Source: Pseudomonadota bacterium (GTDB lineage: Bacteria; Pseudomonadota; Alphaproteobacteria; Rhizobiales; Xanthobacteraceae). Taken from it: a stretch of DNA of 64,000 nt. Numbering within the stretch: the stretch's first letter is position 1; each line of letters opens with the position of its first letter. A program made the position numbers and the translations under genes. The stretch lies in NCBI GenBank assembly GCA_023387735.1, contig JAEWHP010000046.1, forward strand, positions 1-64,000, written 5' to 3'. Positions 39,346-46,843 of this stretch are shown piece after piece. Under the pieces are notes generated by a model. It did no database searches. It had not been told where the DNA came from and saw only the letters and a list, made by a program, of their open reading frames with translations.

Positions 39346-40260
39346 CTATTTCGGTTCGCCGGGCAGATGCGTGCCGGTGACGCGGGCATACATCCGCGCG
39401 ACAGACGCGTCGTCGTCGCGGCCCATGCCCGATGCGGCCGTCATCAGGAACATCTGCAGCGCGGCGGCGGAGACCGGCACCGGGAATCTTTGCGAGCGCG
39501 CCATGTCCTGGATGATGCCGAGGTCCTTGACGAAAATCTCCACCGCGCTGCGCGGCGTGTAATCACCGTCGAGCACATGCGGCATGCGGTTCTCGAACAT
39601 CCAGGAATTGCCGGCGGATGCCGTGATCACCTCATAGACCTTGCGGATGTCGAGCCCCTGCTTGGCGGCGAAGGCGATCGCCTCGGAAGCTGCGGCGATG
39701 TGGACGCCGGCGAGCAGCTGGTTGATCATTTTGAACGCTGCGCCTTGCCCCGCATCGTCGCCGAGTTCGTAGAGCTTGGCCGCCATCGCATCGAGCGCCG
39801 GGCGCGCCTTTGCAAACGCGGCCGGGCTGCCGGAGGCGAGAATGGTGAGTTCGCCCTGTGCCGCGCGCTGCGCGCCTCCCGAGATCGGCGCATCGAGGTA
39901 ATGGCGACCGGTCGCCTCCAGCTGCTTTGCAAGACGGCGAGCGACGTCGGGGTCCATGGTGGCGGAGGAAATGAAGACCGCGCCCTTGGCCAGCGCTTCC
40001 GCAACACCATTGGCGCCGAATAGGATCGCCTCGGTCTGCGCGGCATTGACCACGACGCTGACCACGATATCGGCCGCCTTTGCCGCCTCGGCCGGCGTGC
40101 CGGCGCCCTGACCGCCCTCACCGACGAACCGTTTCACCGCGTCCGCCGAAACGTCGCAGCCGGTGACGTCGAGGCCGGCGCGGCGCAGCGAAGTCGCCAT
40201 GCCGTACCCCATGGAGCCCAGCCCGATGACGGCAACGCGCGGTTTGATGGATTCTGGCAT
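39346..40260 (-). CDS. ltnD: L-threonate dehydrogenase (beta-hydroxyacid dehydrogenase family)
   Basis: A 304-residue 3-hydroxyisobutyrate-dehydrogenase-type enzyme. It has GLGSMGYGMATSLRRAG for NAD binding, DAPISGGAQRAAQGELTIL and GAAFKMINQLLAG with the catalytic Lys. It oxidises L-threonate to 2-oxo-tetronate, the entry step of the local pathway. First gene of the minus-strand set; 25 bp separate it from otnI. The 108-bp upstream region is shared with divergent otnC. Confidence 0.92.
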   Translation of the reverse strand: MPESIKPRVAVIGLGSMGYGMATSLRRAGLDVTGCDVSADAVKRFVGEGGQGAGTPAEAAKAADIVVSVVVNAAQTEAILFGANGVAEALAKGAVFISSATMDPDVARRLAKQLEATGRHYLDAPISGGAQRAAQGELTILASGSPAAFAKARPALDAMAAKLYELGDDAGQGAAFKMINQLLAGVHIAAASEAIAFAAKQGLDIRKVYEVITASAGNSWMFENRMPHVLDGDYTPRSAVEIFVKDLGIIQDMARSQRFPVPVSAAALQMFLMTAASGMGRDDDASVARMYARVTGTHLPGEPK

Positions 40261-40368
40261 GCGGCGGTCCCTCGAATTTTCTTCCAGCTTTGCCTCTGGG
40301 TTATCACGGCTTGGCCGCGCTGCCAAAGCGTGGGACAACACAAACCGGGATGCCGCCGGAATGATGAC
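40261..40368. promoter_or_regulatory. Divergent promoter region of ltnD-otnI-otnK and otnC
   Basis: 108 bp that must drive both arms of the L-threonate pathway. A stretch with AATTTTCTTCCAGCTTTGCC and TTATCACGGCTTGG is the most AT-rich part. No regulator gene is adjacent, so control must come from elsewhere. No long palindrome. Confidence 0.4.
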
Positions 40369-41025
40369 ATGAGCGAAACAGGGATACGCGAGCAAATCTG
40401 CCGCCTCGGCCGCTCGCTGTTCGAGCGCGGGCTGACCCCGGGCTCCTCGGGCAACATCAGCGTCAAGCTCGACGACGGCGGCTGGCTGGTGACCCCGACC
40501 AACGCCTCGCTCGGCTCGCTCGACCCGGCGCGGATGTCGCGGCTGGGCCCCGACGGCCGGCTGGTTTCCGGCGACGCGCCGACCAAGGAAGTGCCGCTGC
40601 ATACCGCGCTCTACCAGACCCGTGGCGCCGCGCGCGCCGTGGTGCACCTGCACTCGACCCATTCGGTAGCATTGTCGATGCTGCCGGAGATCGATCCGCG
40701 CGCAGCGCTGCCGCCGATGACGCCCTATTACCTGATGAAATGCGGCCACACTGCGCTGGTGCCCTATTATCGGCCGGGCGATCCCGCGGTCGCCGACGCC
40801 ATCAAGGGACTGGCTGGAAAATACTCCTCCGTGCTCCTCGCCAACCACGGACCGGTGGTTTCAGGGGACACGCTGGAAGCCGCCGTCTACGCGATCGAGG
40901 AACTGGAAGAGACGGCGAAACTCTATCTGCTGCTGCGCGGGCTGAACCCGCGATATCTGTCGCCCGAACAGGTGAAGGATCTGACTGACGTTTTCGGGTT
41001 GACGCTGCCCAAGCACGGCCACTGA
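40369..41025 (+). CDS. otnC: 3-oxo-tetronate 4-phosphate decarboxylase (class II aldolase family)
   Basis: A 218-residue class II aldolase/adducin-type enzyme. GLTPGSSGNISVKLDD, VVHLHSTHSVALSML with the zinc-binding His residues, and LLANHGPVV are seen. It decarboxylates 3-oxo-tetronate 4-phosphate to dihydroxyacetone phosphate, completing the route started by LtnD, OtnI and OtnK. ATG 40369 is chosen; an in-frame ATG 13 codons upstream exists. Its location on the opposite strand to otnK is unusual compared with single-strand otn operons. Confidence 0.92.
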   Translation: MSETGIREQICRLGRSLFERGLTPGSSGNISVKLDDGGWLVTPTNASLGSLDPARMSRLGPDGRLVSGDAPTKEVPLHTALYQTRGAARAVVHLHSTHSVALSMLPEIDPRAALPPMTPYYLMKCGHTALVPYYRPGDPAVADAIKGLAGKYSSVLLANHGPVVSGDTLEAAVYAIEELEETAKLYLLLRGLNPRYLSPEQVKDLTDVFGLTLPKHGH

Positions 41026-41034
41026 CCTATCCGC

Positions 41035-41122
41035 GTCATGGCCGGACTTGTCCCGGCCATCCACGTCCTCGGCGCGGCGACGAAGCAAGACGTGGATGCC
41101 CGGGACATGCCCGGGCATGACG
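41035..41122. repeat. Inverted repeat (GTCATGGCCGGACTTGTCC class)
   Basis: CGTCATGGCCGGACTTGTCC, CGGCCATCCACGTC on the left answer GACGTGGATGCCCGGGAC and GCCCGGGCATGACGG on the right. It lies just after otnC. The hairpin is long and close to perfect. Confidence 0.75.
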
Positions 41123-41259
41123 GAGAGGCGCCGCGGGCTTAGCGAAGGCGGAAGCAATCGATGTCGCCGCACGGCAGTAGCGGGGCCGCATCATTGTTGA
41201 CGCGCCGCCGTCGCCGCGTCATTGAAGCGGAGAGCACTCGCCAAGACCGGAACGGCTGA

Positions 41260-42510
41260 ATGACCAAGATCGCCTCCAACCTGCAAATCGACTCCGCCCG
41301 GCTGTGGGACACCATTCACGAAACCGCCAAATTCGGCGCCACGCCGAAGGGCGGCGTGCGGCGGCTGACGCTGGGGCCGGAAGACAAGCAGGTGCGCGAC
41401 TGGTTCCGGAAAGCCTGCGAGGCCGCAGGCCTCGAAGTGCATGTCGATACGCTGGGTTCGATGTTCGGCCTGCGCAAGGGCCGGGACATGTCGAAGGCCC
41501 CGATCGGGCTCGGTTCCCACCTCGACACCCAGCCGACCGGCGGCAAGTTCGACGGCGTGCTCGGCACGCTGGCGGCGCTGGAAGTGGTCCGTACCCTCAA
41601 CGATGCCGGCATCGAGACCGAAATGCCGATCTGCATCTGCAACTGGACCAACGAGGAAGGCTCGCGGTTCGCCCCGGCGATGATGGCCTCGGCCGCCTAT
41701 GTCGGCGACTTCACCACCGACGACATTTTGTCGCGCAAGGACATCGACGGCGTCACGGTAGGCGAAGCGCTCGACAGCATCGGCTATCGCGGCGACAGCC
41801 CGGTCGGCCGGCAGAAATTCTCCGGCTTCGTCGAGTTGCATATCGAACAGGGCCCGATCCTCGAGGCCGAGAACAAGACCATCGGCGTGGTCGATTCCGG
41901 CCAGGGCGTCTTGTGGTACGACGGCAAGATTACCGGCTTCGAAAGCCATGCCGGCTCGACGCCGATGCCGCTGCGGCGCGACGCGCTGGCGACGCTTTCG
42001 GAAATCGTGCTGGCAATGGAAGCGGTCGCCAAGAAGCACGGACCCAAAGCTGTCGGTACCATCGGCGAGGCGGTGATCGCCAACCCGTCGCGCAACGTCA
42101 TCCCCGGCGAAATTGCCTTCACCGTGGATTGCCGCAGCGCCGACGCCGGCATCATGGATATGCTCGACAAGGATCTGCGTGCCGCGATTGCCGAGATCGC
42201 AGCGCGGCGCAAGGTCGACGTCAAGCTCGACCTCGTGTGGCGCAAGCCGCCGACCCATTTCGATCCCAAGCTGGTGGACGCGGTCGAGAACGCTGCAAAG
42301 ATGCTTGGCCTCTCGCATCGCCGCATCACCTCCGGCGCCGGACACGACGCCTGCAACCTCAACACGGTAATGCCGGCAGCGATGGTGTTCGTGCCCTGCA
42401 AGGACGGCATCAGCCACAACGAGCTCGAAGACGCCACGCAGGCCGATTGCGCGGCGGGCGCCAACGTATTGATGCACACCGTGCTGGCGCTGGCCGGCGT
42501 CGCATCCTGA
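41260..42510 (+). CDS. M20-family amidohydrolase (N-carbamoyl-amino-acid hydrolase/allantoate amidohydrolase type)
   Basis: A 416-residue dinuclear zinc hydrolase. The metal ligands are visible in GSHLDTQPTGGKFDG, NEEGSRF, HIEQGP and GAGHDACNL. Members release ammonia or carbamate from N-carbamoyl amino acids, allantoate or ureidoglycine; this subset is not distinguishable by sequence alone. Co-directional with the 2-hydroxyacid dehydrogenase 25 bp downstream. Start ATG 41260; a cytoplasmic enzyme without a signal peptide. Confidence 0.9.
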   Translation: MTKIASNLQIDSARLWDTIHETAKFGATPKGGVRRLTLGPEDKQVRDWFRKACEAAGLEVHVDTLGSMFGLRKGRDMSKAPIGLGSHLDTQPTGGKFDGVLGTLAALEVVRTLNDAGIETEMPICICNWTNEEGSRFAPAMMASAAYVGDFTTDDILSRKDIDGVTVGEALDSIGYRGDSPVGRQKFSGFVELHIEQGPILEAENKTIGVVDSGQGVLWYDGKITGFESHAGSTPMPLRRDALATLSEIVLAMEAVAKKHGPKAVGTIGEAVIANPSRNVIPGEIAFTVDCRSADAGIMDMLDKDLRAAIAEIAARRKVDVKLDLVWRKPPTHFDPKLVDAVENAAKMLGLSHRRITSGAGHDACNLNTVMPAAMVFVPCKDGISHNELEDATQADCAAGANVLMHTVLALAGVAS

Positions 42511-42535
42511 TTGTTTGAGTAGCGAGGGGGTAAGC

Positions 42536-43450
42536 ATGCGCGGAGTTTTCGTCGACGCCAACGAATCGCTGGCCGTGATCTTTCAACGGCTTGAACAGCC
42601 CGGCGATCCCAAGGTGCGGGTCAACCTGAACCCCGACATCACATCGGATCAGTACCCCGAGATCCTCGACGGCGCCGAGATCGCGATCGTCGACCACACC
42701 GCGCTGCCGACCGACGTCGCGAAGAAATGCAAGGGGCTGAAACACGTCGTGTTTCTCGGCACCGGCGCGCGCAGCTACATGAACCCGGAAGAACTTGCCG
42801 ACCTCGGCATCGAGGTGCACCTGATCAAGGGCTATGGCGACACCGCCGTGGCAGAGTGTGCGATCGCGCTGATGTGGGAAGGCGCACGCGGTCTCGCCAA
42901 GATGGACCGCGGCATCCGCGCCGGCAACTGGCTGCGCGACGACGGCATGCAACTCACCGGCAAGACGCTCGGCCTGATCGGCTTCGGCGGCATCGCAGCC
43001 GAAGTCGCGCGCATCGCGATCGGCTCCGGCATGCGCGTCATCGCGTGGAACCGTTCGCCCAAGAAACACCCCAAGGTCGAGTTTCTCGACTACGACGAAG
43101 TGCTGACCGAGAGCGACGTGGTCTCGATCCACCTGCTGCTGAACGACGAGACCCGCGGCATGATCTCGCGGGCCTGCATCGAGGGGATGAAGCCCGGCGT
43201 GATCCTCGTCAACACCGCGCGCGGCGCCATTGTCGACGAGGAAGCGATGATCGACGCGTTGAAGTCGGGCCACATCCGCCATGCCGGCCTCGACGTCTTC
43301 AACATCGAGCCGCTGCCGGCCGACCATCCGCTGACGAAACTGGAAAACGTGACGCTCTCGGCGCATTCCGCATTCCGCACGCCGGAGGCAAGCGAGAACC
43401 TCATGTCGGCTGCGTGGGCGCATTGCCGGCGGATCGTGAAGAAGAAGTAG
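42536..43450 (+). CDS. D-isomer-specific 2-hydroxyacid dehydrogenase
   Basis: A 304-residue NAD-dependent dehydrogenase: LGLIGFGGIAAEVARIA for cofactor binding, SDVVSIHLLLNDETRGMI, LVNTARGAIVDEEAM with the substrate Arg, and LSAHSAF with the probable catalytic His. Substrates are D-2-hydroxy acids or glyoxylate/hydroxypyruvate. ATG 42536 has GAGGGGGTAAGC upstream; a TTG seven codons earlier is in frame. It lies between M20 hydrolase and convergent tartrate dehydrogenase and probably belongs with sugar-acid catabolism. Confidence 0.9.
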   Translation: MRGVFVDANESLAVIFQRLEQPGDPKVRVNLNPDITSDQYPEILDGAEIAIVDHTALPTDVAKKCKGLKHVVFLGTGARSYMNPEELADLGIEVHLIKGYGDTAVAECAIALMWEGARGLAKMDRGIRAGNWLRDDGMQLTGKTLGLIGFGGIAAEVARIAIGSGMRVIAWNRSPKKHPKVEFLDYDEVLTESDVVSIHLLLNDETRGMISRACIEGMKPGVILVNTARGAIVDEEAMIDALKSGHIRHAGLDVFNIEPLPADHPLTKLENVTLSAHSAFRTPEASENLMSAAWAHCRRIVKKK

Positions 43451-43473
43451 CCGCTTCGGGGGCCGCTCTTTCC

Positions 43474-43604
43474 TTCTCCCCTTGTGGGAGAAGGTGCCGA
43501 AGCGAAGCGTAGGCGGATGAGGGGTTCTATCCCCGAGTCTTGTTCGTTGAGAGAACCCCTCATCCGGCGCTACGCGCCACCTTCTCCCACAAGGGGAGAA
43601 GGGA
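43474..43604. repeat. Long inverted repeat (CTTCTCCCCTTGTGGG class)
   Basis: CTTCTCCCCTTGTGGGAGAA and GGATGAGGGGTTC at the left pair with GAACCCCTCATCCGG and CTTCTCCCACAAGGGGAGAAG at the right. It is nearly perfect and stands between convergent genes. It could terminate transcription from both sides. Confidence 0.75.
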
Positions 43605-43609
43605 AGAAA

Positions 43610-44686
43610 TCACTCCACCATGTCAGCGACGGCCTTGCCGCACGCTACCGTATCCGCATTGCCGCCGAGATCGCGCGTGCGCAGCGTGCGCTCGCCGAGC
43701 GTGCGCTCGATGGCGCCGACGATGGCGGCTGCCGCCTGCTTCTCGCCGAGGTGCTCCAGCATCATCGCGCCCGACCAGATCATGCCGATCGGGTTGGCGA
43801 TGCCCTGGCCTGCGATATCGGGCGCCGAGCCGTGGACCGGCTCGAACACCGACGGGAAATTGCCTTCCGGATTGATGTTGCCCGACGGCGCGATGCCGAT
43901 GGTGCCGGTGCAGGCAGGACCCAGATCGGAGAGAATATCGCCGAACAGGTTGGAGCCGACCACGACGTCGAACCAGTCCGGATGCAGCACGAAGTTCGCG
44001 GTGAGGATGTCGATGTGGTACTTGTCCCACTTCACCTTGGGATAGTTCTTCGCCATCGCCTCCACGCGCTCGTCCCAATAGGGCATCGTAATCGAGATGC
44101 CGTTGGACTTGGTCGCCGAGGTCAAATGCTTCTTCGGCCGCGACTGCGCCAATTCGAATGCAAACTTCAGGATGCGGTCGACGCCGACGCGTGTCATCAC
44201 CGTCTGCTGGGTGACGAATTCGCGGTCGGTATCCGGGAACATCCGCCCGCCGACGGAGGAATATTCGCCCTCGGTATTCTCGCGCACCACCCAGAAATCG
44301 ATATCGCCGGGCTTGCGGTTGGCGAGCGGCGACGGCACGCCGGGCATCAGCCGCACCGGGCGCAGGTTGACATATTGGTCGAACTCGCGCCGGAATTTGA
44401 TGAGCGAGCCCCACAGCGAAATGTGATCGGGGATCTTTGCGGGCCAGCCGACCGCGCCGAAATAGATCGCGTCGTGCTTGCCGATCCTGGCCTTCCAGTC
44501 CTCCGGCATCATCTCGCCGTGCTTCTCGTAATAGTCCCAGGAGGCGAAGTCGAAATGATCGAAATGCACGGCGACGCCATGCTTTTTCGCCGCCGCCTCC
44601 AGCACGCGCAGGCCCTCCGGCACCACTTCCTTGCCGATGCCGTCGCCGGGAATGACCGCGATCCGATACTGCTTTTTGGCGCTCAT
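43610..44686 (-). CDS. ttuC: Tartrate dehydrogenase/decarboxylase or D-malate dehydrogenase
   Basis: A 358-residue isocitrate/isopropylmalate dehydrogenase-family enzyme. VIPGDGIGKEVVPEGL, the NLRPVRLMPG substrate segment, VVRENTEGEYSS, GSNLFGDILSDL and EPVHGSAPDIAG are present. This profile belongs to TtuC/DmlA proteins, which act on tartrate or D-malate, more than to LeuB. It stands beside an L-threonate pathway, so C4-hydroxyacid use is a coherent theme. ATG 44684-44686 has AAGGAAA upstream. Confidence 0.88.
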   Translation of the reverse strand: MSAKKQYRIAVIPGDGIGKEVVPEGLRVLEAAAKKHGVAVHFDHFDFASWDYYEKHGEMMPEDWKARIGKHDAIYFGAVGWPAKIPDHISLWGSLIKFRREFDQYVNLRPVRLMPGVPSPLANRKPGDIDFWVVRENTEGEYSSVGGRMFPDTDREFVTQQTVMTRVGVDRILKFAFELAQSRPKKHLTSATKSNGISITMPYWDERVEAMAKNYPKVKWDKYHIDILTANFVLHPDWFDVVVGSNLFGDILSDLGPACTGTIGIAPSGNINPEGNFPSVFEPVHGSAPDIAGQGIANPIGMIWSGAMMLEHLGEKQAAAAIVGAIERTLGERTLRTRDLGGNADTVACGKAVADMVE

Positions 44687-44876
44687 CGAGAGTTTCCTTA
44701 ACTGTCTTGGCTGGGCCGGCTAATGCCGCTTATTTGATTGCCTTGCAATGGACCAAAGCCGCCGCTTGCGCAACGCTGCACTGCAATGTTGACCGCCGCG
44801 GCGGCCCAAGCCTAACAACAAGCCTGACAATTTGCGGCCTCTCTTTTCGCCTCCCCTCACCCAAGCGAGTATTCCC
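44687..44876. promoter_or_regulatory. Divergent gap, ttuC versus SDR
   Basis: 190 bp between two divergent genes. TTATTTGATTGCCTTGCAATGG and CTGCACTGCAATGTTGACC are AT-richer than their surroundings. No classical operator is clear and no long palindrome is present. Confidence 0.3.
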
Positions 44877-45650
44877 ATGGATCTGCATCTGCGCGGCAAG
44901 CGTGTCCTGATCACCGGCGCCTCCAAGGGCATTGGCGCGGCCGCGGCCGAAGCCTTCGCCGAGGAAGGCTGCGACGTCATGCTGGCCGCCCGCAACGGCG
45001 AGATGCTGAAAGCGCTCGCCGAGCGGCTGCGTTCCGCGCACCAGATCGGCGCCACCACCCATGTCGTGGACCTGCGCAAGCCGGAGGACCTCGCCCGGCT
45101 CGCGAAAGATGCCGCCGACATCGACATCCTCGTCAACAATGCCGGCGATATCCCGGGCGGCTCGATCGACAAGATCGACGAGGCCACCTGGCGCCACGCC
45201 TGGGAACTGAAGGTGTTCGGCTACATCAACCTCACCCGCACGATCTATGCGCAGATGAAGGCGCGCGGAGGGGGCGTCATCGTCAACGACATCGGCGCGG
45301 CCGGCGAAAAATTCGACGCCAACTACATCTGCGGCAGCGCCGGCAACGCCGCGCTGATGGCGTTCACCCGCGCACTCGGAGGCAAGAGCCTCGCCGACAA
45401 CATCCGCGTGGTCGGCATCAACCCCGGCCCCGTCGGCACCGATCGCCATGTGACGCTTTTGAAAACGCGGGCCAAGAACCAGTTCGGCGACGAGAACCGC
45501 TACACGGAGTTCCAGAAGAACATGCCCCTCGGCCGCCCCGCCCATTCCCGCGAGATCGGTGACCTCATGGCGTTCCTGGCATCGGACCGCGCGGGCTACA
45601 CGTCGGGGGTGATCTACACGGTGGATGGTGGTTATACGGCGGGGTGGTAG
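44877..45650 (+). CDS. SDR-family oxidoreductase with altered active site
   Basis: A 257-residue SDR with TGASKGIGAAAAEAF for cofactor, LVNNAGDIPGG, and C-terminal GVIYTVDGGY. The active site reads NYICGSAGNAALMAFTRAL: Tyr is kept, but Asn stands where the Lys of YxxxK normally falls, and three residues are inserted. Either the protein uses another base or it is catalytically altered. Divergent from ttuC. The function is unknown beyond the family. Confidence 0.85.
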   Translation: MDLHLRGKRVLITGASKGIGAAAAEAFAEEGCDVMLAARNGEMLKALAERLRSAHQIGATTHVVDLRKPEDLARLAKDAADIDILVNNAGDIPGGSIDKIDEATWRHAWELKVFGYINLTRTIYAQMKARGGGVIVNDIGAAGEKFDANYICGSAGNAALMAFTRALGGKSLADNIRVVGINPGPVGTDRHVTLLKTRAKNQFGDENRYTEFQKNMPLGRPAHSREIGDLMAFLASDRAGYTSGVIYTVDGGYTAGW

Positions 45651-45674
45651 CGGGAGTAGCTAGCAACACCCCGT

Positions 45675-45770
45675 CCCTCATCCTGAGGAGCCGCGCAGCG
45701 GCGTCTCGAAGGATGGGCCGCGGGCCTCATGGTTCGAGACGGCGCTATCGCGCCTCCTCACCATGAGGGT
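45675..45770. repeat. Palindromic repeat (TCATCCTGAGG/CTCGAAGGATG class)
   Basis: CCTCATCCTGAGGAGCCGCG, GGCGTCTCGAAGGATGGGCC, CATGGTTCGAGACGGCGC and CGCCTCCTCACCATGAGG in order. It lies at the convergent junction, next to a second palindrome of another class at 45789. Confidence 0.7.
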
Positions 45771-45788
45771 CGACAGATGGGCAGCTTC

Positions 45789-45871
45789 GTAGGATGGGTA
45801 GAGCGCAGCGAAACCCATCATCTGTCAGCGCTTGAGATTGATGGGTTTCGCTGCGCTCTACCCATCTACAC
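45789..45871. repeat. Near-perfect long inverted repeat (GTAGGATGGGTAGAGC class)
   Basis: GATGGGTAGAGCGCAGCGAA followed by ACCCATC at the left is mirrored by GATGGGTTTCGCTGCGCTCTACCCATC, in parts. It directly precedes the esterase stop codon and would form a very stable hairpin. Confidence 0.75.
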
Positions 45872-45885
45872 GGTGACGGCGAAGT

Positions 45886-46737
45886 TCACCCCACCGTCCG
45901 CTCGAACAACTGCCGGATCAGCGTCGTGATCCTTCCCCTCGGCGACATCATTTCGTGCATGATCGTAAAATGATCCGCGCCGGGGATTTCCTCATACGTC
46001 ACCGGCAAACCATATCTGGCGCGATGGCCGGCGAAGTCTGCAGTCTGCTTGCGCAGCAGCGGCAACTCGGCGCTACCAACGACCAGCGACAGCGGCTTTG
46101 GCGGCCCGCCTTCCTGCATCATCGGCGAGTTGCGGCGCGAGGTTGCCTCATCCGCACGAAGCTTCTCATTGAGGTAGGAGTGGCGGATCGGCTCGAGGTC
46201 GTAAATGCCTGATATTGCCATGCCCGCCCTCACCTTCGGATGCGACAGCGCCATCGAGGTCAGGTGGCCGCCGGCGGACCAGCCGGAGATCACGATGCCT
46301 TCGGCGGCGGCACCGAGCGCGGGCAGTTGCCCGCTGAGGAAATCGATACCGGCGTGAATTTCAGCGACGATCTCGTCCAGCGTCGCATCCGGCGCCAGCG
46401 TGTAGCCGATCAGCGCGACATTGATGCCGTGCGCCATCGGCCCTTCGGCGACGACGGTGAACACCTCCTTCGACCGCATCTGCCAGTAGCCGCCGTGAAT
46501 GAACAGCAGCGTCGGCGCGTTATCGGCCGCTTTCAGGAAATCGATCCGGTTGCGTTCGCGCGGGCCATATCGCAAATCGACAGTATCGGGAAAGCGCTTG
46601 CGCATCTCGCCGGAGCGCTGTTCCCAGCCCGCGACCATCTCCCCGCTGCCGTGCACGGCAACGCTGTTGTTGAGGCCGAGGTCGCGGGCCTCCTGGCTCA
46701 TCGCGCGCCAGTCAAGTTCAGAAAACAGCGTCGTCAT
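45886..46737 (-). CDS. Alpha/beta hydrolase (esterase/kynurenine formamidase-like)
   Basis: A 283-residue cytoplasmic hydrolase with the oxyanion segment FIHGGYWQM, the nucleophile GWSAGG (GxSxG), and the His in GADHFTIMHEM. HGGYW is typical of formamidase/hormone-sensitive-lipase-like esterases. ATG at 46735-46737 has GGAGATATC upstream. It is divergent from the amidase operon. The substrate is unknown; aromatic formamide is one possibility. Confidence 0.88.
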   Translation of the reverse strand: MTTLFSELDWRAMSQEARDLGLNNSVAVHGSGEMVAGWEQRSGEMRKRFPDTVDLRYGPRERNRIDFLKAADNAPTLLFIHGGYWQMRSKEVFTVVAEGPMAHGINVALIGYTLAPDATLDEIVAEIHAGIDFLSGQLPALGAAAEGIVISGWSAGGHLTSMALSHPKVRAGMAISGIYDLEPIRHSYLNEKLRADEATSRRNSPMMQEGGPPKPLSLVVGSAELPLLRKQTADFAGHRARYGLPVTYEEIPGADHFTIMHEMMSPRGRITTLIRQLFERTVG

Positions 46738-46843
46738 GCAGATATCTCCGGGTCGGCCACGAATTCCATGCGTTCCACTTTGCCGGAAAATGTTCTACAG
46801 CACCATCTGGGACCAAGAAACGGAAACGAACGGAGATACCGCA

